From contig JBILNK010000131.1 in NCBI GenBank assembly GCA_044375105.1, positions 1 to 12,227 of the forward strand: a DNA stretch of 12,227 bases, written 5' to 3'. A program made the position numbers and the translations under genes. The notes below the pieces were generated by a model that was not told the DNA's origin, made no database searches, and saw only the letters and a list, made by a program, of their open reading frames with translations. Positions within the stretch are counted from its first letter, which is position 1; every line of letters starts with the position of its first letter. Shown here one piece after another: positions 1 to 6,474 of this stretch. Origin of the DNA: JBIKLM01 sp044375105. GTDB lineage: Bacteria > Planctomycetota > UBA1135 > GCA-002686595.

Positions 1-164
1 CTGACGGCCCCCGGGTAGGTGAGGGCCTCCAAGCGGCGTGCGAAGCTCTGGGGGTCTTGGTGCTTGATCAGCACCCAAGCGCCGTGGGAGGGCTGCAGCT
101 CGAGCCCGGCCACGCGGGAGAGCCGCGAGCAGAAGCGTTCGTATTCCTCGGGATTCGGGCGCAT
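1..164 (-). CDS. Unidentified protein, N-terminal fragment (runs off left edge)
   Basis: Reading the minus strand from an ATG at 164 gives 54 codons with no stop before the window ends, and strong G/C preference at third positions, as in the real genes here. The peptide starts MRPNPEEYERFCSRL, continues with a segment containing PSHGAWVLIKHQDPQSFARR, and ends near LEALTYPGAV. I do not recognise the family. The segment PSxGxWVLI followed by an amphipathic helix faintly recalls the small domain of PLP aminotransferases of the HisC type, but this is weak and in an odd place for a protein start. A GTG at 173 is an alternative start, and the frame stays open further upstream, antisense to thrB, so the start is uncertain. 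It is divergent from thrB, and a TATAAG −10-like element at 228-223 would fit its promoter. Confidence 0.5.
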   Translation of the reverse strand, partial: MRPNPEEYERFCSRLSRVAGLELQPSHGAWVLIKHQDPQSFARRLEALTYPGAV

Positions 165-222
165 CGGAAGCACGCCGTCGCGGCGCTGGGCAGCCGGCCG
201 GCTGCCTCGTGGGGGCGAAGAG

Positions 223-230
223 CTTATAAC
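223..230. promoter_or_regulatory. Overlapping back-to-back −10 elements between the left-edge gene and thrB
   Basis: A TTATAA core at 224-229 reads as TATAAC on the plus strand (225-230, toward thrB) and TATAAG on the minus strand (228-223, toward the left-edge gene). Each matches five of six bases of the sigma-70 −10 consensus. It is one of the few AT-rich spots in this GC-rich window. No convincing −35 box is visible 16 to 18 bases away on either side, so this is a candidate bidirectional promoter rather than a certain one. Confidence 0.4.
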
Positions 231-242
231 CTCGGCCCCCGC

Positions 243-254
243 ACCTGAACAGGT
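243..254. promoter_or_regulatory. Short inverted repeat (operator-like) upstream of thrB
   Basis: The arms ACCTG and CAGGT flank a two-base AA centre. The dyad lies just downstream of the −10-like core and nine bases before the thrB start, where a repressor or a translation-level regulator could act. No known binding-site family is assigned. Five-base arms can easily arise by chance. Confidence 0.2.
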
Positions 255-262
255 CGCCCGCC

Positions 263-1192
263 GTGCCCCCGCCCTTGCCCTCGAACTGGAGCGCCCTCCG
301 GGTGCGCGTTCCCGGCTCCACATCGAATCTGGGACCGGGTTTCGACCAGCTGGGGGTGGCCCTGGACCTGTTTCTGGAGGCCTGCTTCCAAAGGGCCCCG
401 GACGGCGCTGGACTGCGGGTCGACGCTCCCCCGGGCTGGCCGGCGCCCGCTCAGGACCGCCTGCTCGAGTGCTTGACGGCGGCGCTGGGCGCGCCGCCCA
501 CGGGCAGCCTGACCATCGCCAGCGAGATCCCCATCGGACGCGGCATCGGCTCCAGCGGCGCCGCCACCGTAGCGGGTCTGTTGCTCGGGCGCGCCCTCGC
601 CGGCGACCTCTACCCCGACCGCAAGCGACTGCTCGCCCTCGCCATCGAGTTCGAGGGCCACCCGGACAACGTCGGCGCCGCTCTGTTCGGAGGCGCCGTG
701 GCTTCCTGCCCTCATCCCGAAGGCGGCGTCACGGTCCTGCCCCTGCCCCTCGCCGAGCGCCTCGAATTCGCCCTGGCCTGGCCCGACCAGCCGCTGTTCA
801 CGCCCGCTGCACGGGGCGTGCTGCCCCGCAGCCTGTCCCGCGAGGACGCGGTCTTCAACGCCCGCCGGCTGACGCTGCTGCTGGCCGGCCTGGCCAGCGG
901 CCGGGGAGACCTGCTCGCCGAGGGCCTCGAGGACCGCTGGCATGTCCCCTACCGGCTGCCGCTGCTGCCCGGCTCGAAGGCCGCTTTCGGGGCGGCCCGC
1001 GCCGCCGGGGCCTTCGGAGCGACCCTGTCCGGCGCCGGTTCGGCGCTGCTGGCCCTGTGCCCCCCGGGCCGCGGCGCGGCGGTGGCCGAAGCCATGGCCG
1101 GGGAGCTGCGGCGCGCCACCGGAGCTGGCCACGGACGCCTGGCGCGGGTGGTCCACGGCGTCCCGGTCGTAGGGCTCGAAACCGCCGGGTGA
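263..1192 (+). CDS. thrB: Homoserine kinase (GHMP family)
   Basis: Phosphorylates L-homoserine to O-phosphohomoserine with ATP, the step before threonine synthase, in the cytoplasm. The 309-residue protein has the usual ThrB length. It shows GHMP kinase motif 1 (PGSTSNLGPGFD, 17-28), the phosphate-binding motif 2 (PIGRGIGSSGAA, 90-101), the EFEGHPDN segment (129-136, with the acidic Mg-binding position typical of the family) and motif 3 (TLSGAGSAL, 254-262). The start is a GTG at 263. No upstream ATG fits, motif 1 begins only 16 residues in, and only a weak AGG (251-253) precedes it. thrA/hom and thrC are not beside it, so it is not in a classic thr operon here. GHMP kinases resemble one another, but PGSTSNLGPGFD and the HPDN segment favour homoserine kinase strongly. 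Confidence 0.93.
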   Translation: MPPPLPSNWSALRVRVPGSTSNLGPGFDQLGVALDLFLEACFQRAPDGAGLRVDAPPGWPAPAQDRLLECLTAALGAPPTGSLTIASEIPIGRGIGSSGAATVAGLLLGRALAGDLYPDRKRLLALAIEFEGHPDNVGAALFGGAVASCPHPEGGVTVLPLPLAERLEFALAWPDQPLFTPAARGVLPRSLSREDAVFNARRLTLLLAGLASGRGDLLAEGLEDRWHVPYRLPLLPGSKAAFGAARAAGAFGATLSGAGSALLALCPPGRGAAVAEAMAGELRRATGAGHGRLARVVHGVPVVGLETAG

Positions 1193-1219
1193 GCGCCGCA
1201 GGCGGCTGGCTCGCGGCGC
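1193..1219. terminator. Hairpin between convergent thrB and the EI-like gene
   Basis: Arms GCGCCGC (1193-1199) and GCGGCGC (1213-1219) form a seven-pair GC-only stem with a 13-base loop, starting directly after the thrB stop. There is no T-tract on either strand, so it is at best a weak or factor-assisted terminator. Its place between two convergent genes supports the role. Confidence 0.3.
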
Positions 1220-1268
1220 CCGCGCTCGGAAACGGTCCTTCAAGGCGCGCCCGCGCAGCGGCCGGAGC

Positions 1269-3074
1269 TCAGAGCGCGAGATAGCCCTCGCGCAGGTTTT
1301 CGGCGCGGAATTCGAGCTCCTCGATGCGCCCCGCGCGCAGGGCTGCGCGAGCCTTGGGCTCGGCCTCGTCGAGCCGCAGCTCCGCCAGGGCTGCCGCGGC
1401 GGCGCCGAACGCCACCGGCGGCAGTCCCAGCCGGCGGGCGCCCAGGGCCACGACGAGCTCGAGATCCTTCTGGCGCTCGAGGGCGGAACCCACCAAGGTC
1501 AGCTCGAAGCGGCGCTCGGCGGCCGTCTGCAGGGCGCGCTCGACGGCCCGCAGAACGAAGGGGTGCAAGCGCTCGAAACGGCCCGCGAGAGTCGGGAGCG
1601 CCCGGTCTGCGCAGAGGGCCAGCTCGCTCAAGGAGCCGAGGGCCAGGATGCCGAAATCCGCTTCGCGGCACAGGTCCTCGAGCCCCCACAGGCTGGCGGG
1701 CGTTTCGAGCACGACCCCCAGGGGGATGTCGTCGATCGGGTCCAGGCCCTCCTTCTTCAGAGCCTGGCGGGCGGCCACCAGCGCGTCCCGCACCGCCCGG
1801 AAGTCGCCCAAATCGACCACGAAGGGGATCGCCAGGCGCGCCTGGTGGCCGCGAGCGGCCAGCAGCAGCGCCTCGAGCTGCAGCTCGAGCAGGGCCGGCA
1901 GGGCCAGCAGGTGGCGCACCCCGCGCAGCCCGAGCTGGGGGTTGGGCTCGGGCTGCTCGAGCCCCGGCCGGCTGCCGGTCCGATCGGCTTCGTGGCTCAG
2001 CAGGCGGAAGGTCACCGGGGCTCCGGCGGCGGCTTCGAGGACCGCCCGGTAGTGCAGCACCAGCGCGTCGCGGCTGGGGCGCTCGGCGTCGATCAGGAAC
2101 AGCAGCTCGGTGCGATAGACCGAGATCCGCGCCGCCTTTGAACGCGCGGCCAAGTCGACCTCGGGCAGCGAGCCACACACCGCCGAGAGCTCGACCTGGG
2201 TTCCGTCGCGGGTGGCGCGTTGACCGCCGCCGGATCCCGTGGGTCCGCTGGGGCGAGGCTGGCGCTGGAACTGGGCCTTGAGGCGCTCGTCGGGATCGAA
2301 GCAGATGAAGCCCTCGCTGGCGTCGAGCAGCGCGGGCAGCCCCTCGCTGGCCTTGTCGAGCAGCCCCTTGACCCCCACCAGGGTCGGGATGCCGAGCGAG
2401 CGCGCAAAGATTGCCGCGTGGGCCGCCAGCGAGCCTTCCTCGGTGGCGATCCCGGCCACGTGCTGGTTGTCCAGGCTGAACATGTCGACGATCGAGAGCT
2501 CGCGCGCCACCAGGATGTAGCGGCCGTCCGTCAGCCCATCGCCGCGCGGCTCCGCGGGCTCCGGGGAGAGATTGCGCAGCACACGGATGCCCACGTCGCG
2601 CAGATCGACCGCGTTTTGGCGCAGGCGCTCGCTCTGCACCAGCTTGAAGATGCGATCGAAATCGCCGACCACCTTGGCGATGGCTGCCTCCAAGGCGAAG
2701 TGCTTCTCGAGGATCAGCCGCTCCACGTCGGCGATGAAGACGCCGTCCTGGAGGAGCGCCAGATGCGTGTCCAGGATGCGCAGATCGGCCTCGGAGAGCC
2801 GCCCGGAGACGCTCTGACGCAGCGCGCCGAGCTGCTGCTCCGCGCCCGTGAGGGCCGCCCTGAAGCGCCCCAGCTCGCGCTCGACCCGGTCGCGCGGGAT
2901 GCGCCGACCGCCCAGGGCGTCCAGGTCGAAGTCCTTGAGGTGCAGGGGCGCCAGGACGATTCCGGGGCTGGCGGCCTGGCCGCGCAGGGAGACCGCGCGG
3001 CGCGTGGTGACCGAAAGATCGGAGGGGGCGCCGCGCTCGAAGTCGCTCGGCTCGGTGGGGCTTTGGCTCTGCAT
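1269..3074 (-). CDS. Enzyme I-like PEP-protein phosphotransferase, catalytically diverged
   Basis: A 601-residue cytoplasmic homologue of PTS enzyme I, which autophosphorylates from PEP and passes phosphate to HPr. The architecture is complete: an N-terminal strand with SPGI (36-39), an HPr-binding-type helical region (about 55-150), the phospho-His domain with H219 (AAHAAIFARSLGIPTLVG), the linker TRDGTQVEL (288-296) and a TIM-barrel PEP domain. Barrel residues kept: R321 (YRTE), R357, NPxLGxR (378-384), E457 (VETPA), R491 (ADR). Lost: the TSH before the active histidine is AAH, the SIGTNDLTQ signature is ALGSLSELA (478-486, no Asn-Asp), and the catalytic cysteine of CGE is V528 (VGS). GGDK after R357 is also absent. 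The family assignment is firm, but normal PEP-dependent activity is doubtful. There is no HPr or EII gene in the window. The ATG at 3074 has no Shine-Dalgarno. It is divergent from the nuclease gene and convergent with thrB. Confidence 0.85.
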   Translation of the reverse strand: MQSQSPTEPSDFERGAPSDLSVTTRRAVSLRGQAASPGIVLAPLHLKDFDLDALGGRRIPRDRVERELGRFRAALTGAEQQLGALRQSVSGRLSEADLRILDTHLALLQDGVFIADVERLILEKHFALEAAIAKVVGDFDRIFKLVQSERLRQNAVDLRDVGIRVLRNLSPEPAEPRGDGLTDGRYILVARELSIVDMFSLDNQHVAGIATEEGSLAAHAAIFARSLGIPTLVGVKGLLDKASEGLPALLDASEGFICFDPDERLKAQFQRQPRPSGPTGSGGGQRATRDGTQVELSAVCGSLPEVDLAARSKAARISVYRTELLFLIDAERPSRDALVLHYRAVLEAAAGAPVTFRLLSHEADRTGSRPGLEQPEPNPQLGLRGVRHLLALPALLELQLEALLLAARGHQARLAIPFVVDLGDFRAVRDALVAARQALKKEGLDPIDDIPLGVVLETPASLWGLEDLCREADFGILALGSLSELALCADRALPTLAGRFERLHPFVLRAVERALQTAAERRFELTLVGSALERQKDLELVVALGARRLGLPPVAFGAAAAALAELRLDEAEPKARAALRAGRIEELEFRAENLREGYLAL

Positions 3075-3104
3075 GGGTCGGGCCGGCCAGGCCGGAGGGC
3101 CCCG

Positions 3105-3112
3105 AGTATGCT
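3105..3112. promoter_or_regulatory. Overlapping divergent −10-like elements between EI-like and nuclease genes
   Basis: The plus strand reads TATGCT at 3107-3112 (toward the nuclease gene, start 3152). The minus strand reads CATACT at 3110-3105 (toward the EI-like gene, start 3074). Each matches four of six −10 positions, including the A at position 2 and the T at position 6. No clear −35 boxes are visible. It sits in the 77-base gap between two divergent starts, where promoters are required. Confidence 0.3.
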
Positions 3113-3151
3113 GTGGGCCCTTCGGACCCAGAAGCCCGCTCTCCAGGCTCC

Positions 3152-4393
3152 ATGCTACCCCTCGGCCAGCGCCCGTCGCCCATCGCCCGTTCCCCGCTCG
3201 CCTGGCTGCTCGGCCTGTGGCTGTGGGCCCCGCCGGCCTTCGTTGCGGCGCAAGCCCCTGCGGCTGCGCCCCGCCCCCCCGCTCCGACCGCGGCCCAGAC
3301 GACGCCCGGGGGCTACCCGAACGCGGCGCAGCCGATCGACCGCCAGATCGAGGCCGAATTGCTCGCCGCCCGCCCGGCCACGCCCCCCGCCGTGCTCTAC
3401 GAGGTGATCGAGGTCGTCGACGGCGACACCCTGCACGTGCGCATGGACGGCCAGCGGGTCAAGCTGCGCCTGGTGTGCGTCGACACCGAAGAGAAGTTCA
3501 GCAACCGGGGCCAGCCCGACCCGACCAAACCCGAGACCGTCTTCGGGCAAGCCTCGGCCGAATGGGCCAAGGCCTACTTCCCCGCCCGAGCCAGCGTGGA
3601 AGGCGAAACGAAAATTGGCCTGGTGTATCCCGATGGCGTCGCCCGCTACGACGTGTATGGCCGCTTGCTGTGCCACGCGCTGCTGCCCGACGGCCTGGAC
3701 TTCAACCTGCTGTTGGTCCGGCTGGGCATCAGCCCCTATTTCAACAAGTACGGCAACTCCGAGCTGGCCCACGCGGACTTCCAAGCGGCCCAAGCGCTGG
3801 CCCGCGCCGAAGAGCGCGGCATCTGGAACCCCGCCACCAACGTCAGCGCCGACCCGGCCCGTCCCAGCGCGGTCAGACCCTACGCCGCTCTGCTGCCCTG
3901 GTGGGATGCGCGCGCGGCAGCCATCGACCGCTTCCGGGCCGAGCGCGCCCGCGAGGGCCTGACCACGGTCGCCTGCGACGAGCCCGAGGCGCTGGTTCTG
4001 TGCGCCGCCGCCTGCGCCGAGGGACGCACGGCGCGGGTCTTCGGCACGATCTATCAGGTCTTCCGCGAGGACAACGGCGATCGCACCCTGCTGCTGCGCA
4101 GCGGCGATCGGGAGCGGGCCGTGCGCGTGGTCATCCCCGCCGCGCGGATCGAGGCCTTCGACCTGGCGGATCTGGAGCGCCGGGCCGGCGAGGCCTTCAC
4201 CCAGAACTACCTGTTCTTCCAGGGCCGGCTGGAGACCCGCGGCAAGAGCTTCCGGCTGCTGCTCGAAAGCCCCGGGCAGGTCGAAGTGGCCGGCCCCGAA
4301 CCCGTCGCGAGCCCCGCGCCGACGGCGGGCGGCGCGGCCGAGGACGCGCCCGGGTCAGGCACGGCCGACCCCCGCGACGGCGCACCGCGCTGA
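3152..4393 (+). CDS. Secreted staphylococcal-nuclease (thermonuclease)-like protein with extra C-terminal domain
   Basis: Probably an exported Ca-dependent nuclease of the SNase family, 413 residues from the ATG at 3152. Residues 13-35 form a Sec-type signal (hydrophobic LAWLLGLWLWAPPAFVAA, then AQA), followed by an Ala/Pro-rich linker to about 60. The SNase OB-fold spans about 82-226: VVDGDT (88-93), R106 (KLRLV), D111-T112-E113-E114, and YGR with R171. These correspond to the Asp, Arg35, Glu43 and Arg87 active-site set of S. aureus nuclease, so all key residues are present. A second domain (about 280-380: FGTIYQVFREDNGDRTLLL, then IPAARIEAF and FFQGRLETR) looks like another small beta-barrel, perhaps OB-like. 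The tail is Pro/Ala/Gly-rich. A GTG at 3113 would add 13 residues, but the ATG places the signal peptide better. It is preceded by a divergent promoter region and appears to stand alone. Confidence 0.82.
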   Translation: MLPLGQRPSPIARSPLAWLLGLWLWAPPAFVAAQAPAAAPRPPAPTAAQTTPGGYPNAAQPIDRQIEAELLAARPATPPAVLYEVIEVVDGDTLHVRMDGQRVKLRLVCVDTEEKFSNRGQPDPTKPETVFGQASAEWAKAYFPARASVEGETKIGLVYPDGVARYDVYGRLLCHALLPDGLDFNLLLVRLGISPYFNKYGNSELAHADFQAAQALARAEERGIWNPATNVSADPARPSAVRPYAALLPWWDARAAAIDRFRAERAREGLTTVACDEPEALVLCAAACAEGRTARVFGTIYQVFREDNGDRTLLLRSGDRERAVRVVIPAARIEAFDLADLERRAGEAFTQNYLFFQGRLETRGKSFRLLLESPGQVEVAGPEPVASPAPTAGGAAEDAPGSGTADPRDGAPR

Positions 4394-4648
4394 GCCGACC
4401 GGGGCAGCGCCTCGCGCGTCGAGCCCGCCCGGGCCGCAGGAACCCAGGCGAGCGCGCGCCCCGCGCCGATCGGCCCAAGCGAGCGGCGGACAGGCCGGGT
4501 TGCTGCCCGGAGCCTCCCGGTCGAGGAGCTCGCGCTCTCGAGAGCCGCGAGCGGCGAGGCCCATTTCGCGGCCGCGGGCAAGCCCGCCGACCGATGGACG
4601 CCCGGCGCTCCAGCCGACGTCGGCGGCTAGCTGGGCTGCGAGCGCCGA

Positions 4649-4657
4649 TGCTAGATT
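4649..4657 (+). promoter_or_regulatory. pyrC: Extended −10 promoter immediately before pyrC (leaderless candidate)
   Basis: TG (4649-4650), one base, then TAGATT (4652-4657) forms an extended −10 element. The hexamer ends six bases before the pyrC ATG at 4664, so transcription starting seven bases downstream would begin at the A of the start codon. No −35 box is seen at the usual spacing, which an extended −10 can compensate for. The rest of the gap after the nuclease gene (4394-4648) shows no other gene. Confidence 0.45.
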
Positions 4658-4663
4658 CCGTCC

Positions 4664-5713
4664 ATGGCCGTCGACGCGATCGAGATCCCCCTCCCGGACG
4701 ACTGGCACCTGCATCTGCGCGACGAGCGCATGCTGGCCGCGGTGCTGCCCGCGACGGTGCGCGATTTCGGGCGCGCGATCGTGATGCCGAACCTCAAGCC
4801 GCCGGTGACCAAGGCGGCCCAAGCGGAGGCCTATCGCCAGCGCATCCGCGCGCTGTTGCCGGCCGGCTCGGATTTCGAGCCCCTGATGACCTGCTACCTG
4901 ACCGACAACATCGACGTCGCCGATCTGCGCGCAGGCGGCAAAGCGGGCATCTTCACCGCCGCCAAGCTGTATCCCGCCGGGGCCACCACCAACGCGGATG
5001 CCGGCGTGACCCACGTCGGGCGCATCGGACGGGTCTTCGAATGCCTGCAGGAGATCGGCTTGCCGCTGCTGGTGCACGGCGAGGTCACCAACCCGGAGGT
5101 CGACGTCTTCGATCGCGAGGCCGTGTTCGTCGACCAGGTCCTGGCGCCCCTGCGGCGCGACTTCCCGGAGCTCAAGATCGTGCTCGAACACGTGACCACC
5201 CGGGAGGGCGTCCAGTTCGTCGCAGCGGCCCCCGGCCCCACGGCCGCCACGATCACGCCGCACCATCTGATGGTCAACCGCAACGCGATGTTCGAGCGCG
5301 GCATCCGCCCGCACATGTATTGCCTCCCGGTGGCCAAGCGGGAAGTCCATCGCCAGGCGCTGCGCCGGGCGGCGGTCTCGGGCAATCCGCGCTTTTTCCT
5401 GGGGACGGACTCGGCCCCGCACCTGCGCACCCTCAAGGAACACGACTGCGGCTGCGCCGGGGTGTTCAACGCCCCCACCGCCCTGGCCTGCTACGCGCAG
5501 GTGTTCGAGGAGGAGGGCGCACTGGACCGCCTGGCGGACTTCGCCTCCCGCTTCGGAGCGCGCTTTTACGGCCTGCCGGAACACCGACGCCAGATCCGCC
5601 TCGAGCGCAGCCCGGAACCGATCCTGGCCAGCGACTGGCCCACGCCCGAAGGGCCCGTGCGCACCTTCGCCCCCAGCGCGGGCATCCGCTGGCGGCGGGT
5701 GCCGGAGCTCTGA
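4664..5713 (+). CDS. pyrC: Dihydroorotase, class II (homodimeric type)
   Basis: Interconverts N-carbamoyl-L-aspartate and dihydroorotate, the third step of de novo pyrimidine synthesis, in the cytoplasm. The 349-residue length is typical of the E. coli-type enzyme. The binuclear zinc site is complete: HLHLR with H15, H17 and substrate-binding R19; K101 (AAKLYP, the carbamylated lysine); H138 (VHGE); H176 (EHVTT); and D249 (GTDSAPH), the catalytic base. These line up with E. coli H16, H18, K102, H139, H177 and D250 with a constant offset of one. The ATG at 4664 lies 11 residues ahead of the first metal motif, as in the family. There is no Shine-Dalgarno, and an extended −10 lies directly before the start. 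It stands apart from other pyr genes and is convergent with crcB, with a gap of only 48 bases. Confidence 0.96.
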   Translation: MAVDAIEIPLPDDWHLHLRDERMLAAVLPATVRDFGRAIVMPNLKPPVTKAAQAEAYRQRIRALLPAGSDFEPLMTCYLTDNIDVADLRAGGKAGIFTAAKLYPAGATTNADAGVTHVGRIGRVFECLQEIGLPLLVHGEVTNPEVDVFDREAVFVDQVLAPLRRDFPELKIVLEHVTTREGVQFVAAAPGPTAATITPHHLMVNRNAMFERGIRPHMYCLPVAKREVHRQALRRAAVSGNPRFFLGTDSAPHLRTLKEHDCGCAGVFNAPTALACYAQVFEEEGALDRLADFASRFGARFYGLPEHRRQIRLERSPEPILASDWPTPEGPVRTFAPSAGIRWRRVPEL

Positions 5714-5761
5714 CCGACAGCGCCGCGGCGTTCGGCCCGGGTCGATGCACTGCGGAACGGG

Positions 5762-6154
5762 TCAGCGCGCCGAGAAAAGCCCCCCGGCCAAGGCGCCTCC
5801 GGCGGCCGCGGCGCCGAGGCACAGGGCCAGGTGGGCAGCGATCGACAAGGCCGCTTGCAGGCCGGAGCCCGCCCGGAGCAGCGCCAGCGTCTCCTGGGCA
5901 AAAGCCGAATAGGTGGTGAATCCGCCCAGCAGGCCCACCGTCAGCAGGGGTCGCGCCAGGGGCCAATCAGCGCCGCGGCGCGCCAACCAAACCGAAAGCG
6001 CGCCGGTCAGGAAGCAGCCCAGCAGGTTGATCGAGAAGGTCGGCCAGGGCGCGGCCAGGGCCAAGCGCAGCGAGAGCCAGCGCGAGAGCTCGGCTCGGGC
6101 CAGGGCGCCCATGGCCCCGCCCAAGCCGATCGCCAGGGCCTCCGGGAGTCGCAT
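5762..6154 (-). CDS. crcB: CrcB/Fluc-type fluoride channel
   Basis: A 130-residue inner-membrane protein that exports fluoride as a dual-topology dimer. It has four hydrophobic segments (about 5-22, 36-57, 67-90, 98-125). Family marks are GGAMGALAR (12-20), the pore Asn in INLLGCFLTG (N43) and the GGFTTYSAFAQE box (77-88), corresponding to the usual GGxTTFSTF. Tyr replaces the first Phe of the box and Ala the second Thr, which looks like a tolerated variant. The ATG at 6154 gives the expected short N-terminus. A CACAAT −10-like hexamer (6167-6162) ends seven bases before the ATG. I looked for the fluoride riboswitch upstream and did not find its consensus. It is a single copy, so a homodimer is expected. 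Confidence 0.93.
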   Translation of the reverse strand: MRLPEALAIGLGGAMGALARAELSRWLSLRLALAAPWPTFSINLLGCFLTGALSVWLARRGADWPLARPLLTVGLLGGFTTYSAFAQETLALLRAGSGLQAALSIAAHLALCLGAAAAGGALAGGLFSAR

Positions 6155-6474
6155 GGCGATGATTGTGACCTTTTGCGGGCAGCGGGCGCGCCCGCGCGGT
6201 CGTCCGGGCTCCCAGGAGCGGTCATCGCGGTGGGCCCGCGGGCCTTGAGGGCCTGGCCCACCGGCCGGCCTTCGGCCCGCGAATCAGGGGGCCTGGAGGC
6301 GCCGCAATCCAAGCGATCGAGCCGAGCCGCGGTCCAAGGCGCCGTTCCTGCGGCCAGCTCGATCGGGGGCTTGGAGCTTCGAGCCGCAGCGGAGCTGGAG
6401 GCCTCCGGACGTGGGTTCGGGCCAGCGGCCTGGGTCGCACCAGCTCGGTCCCGCGGCCGACCAACCGCGGGCGC
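6155..6474. other. 320-base gene-free interval rich in GC palindromes
   Basis: This lies between the crcB start and the htrA stop, both on the minus strand. It holds a perfect 14-base palindrome (6182-6195, GCGGGCGCGCCCGC), a perfect 12-base palindrome (6233-6244, GGCCCGCGGGCC), several GGCC-type short repeats to about 6280, and the hairpin after htrA at 6450-6471. The open frames here have poor codon character and no recognisable domain, so I see no gene. Confidence 0.5.
6450..6471 (-). terminator. GC hairpin directly after the htrA stop
   Basis: Arms CCCGCGG (6450-6456) and CCGCGGG (6465-6471) form a perfect seven-pair stem with an eight-base loop, three bases past the htrA stop codon. No T-tract follows on the minus strand, so it would be an atypical or factor-assisted terminator, or a 3'-end stabiliser. 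Confidence 0.4.

Noticed and set aside
5721..5730. Ten-base palindrome CGCCGCGGCG between pyrC and crcB as a terminator
   Set aside because: It has no loop and no T-tract, and such words are common in this composition.
2848..5919. Very long plus-strand open frame of about 1000 codons across the nuclease and pyrC genes
   Set aside because: It overlaps two well-supported genes in another frame, and its translation is Arg/Pro/Gly-rich with no domain. Long empty frames are expected at this G+C content.
6155..6300. Possible fluoride riboswitch upstream of crcB
   Set aside because: The GGxGAUGG-type conserved start and the pseudoknot partners are not present on the minus strand. A GATGA word alone is not enough.
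6222..6464. Minus-strand 80-codon open frame between crcB and htrA
   Set aside because: It is Pro/Arg-rich with no hydrophobic core, has no start context like its neighbours, and overlaps the hairpin after htrA.
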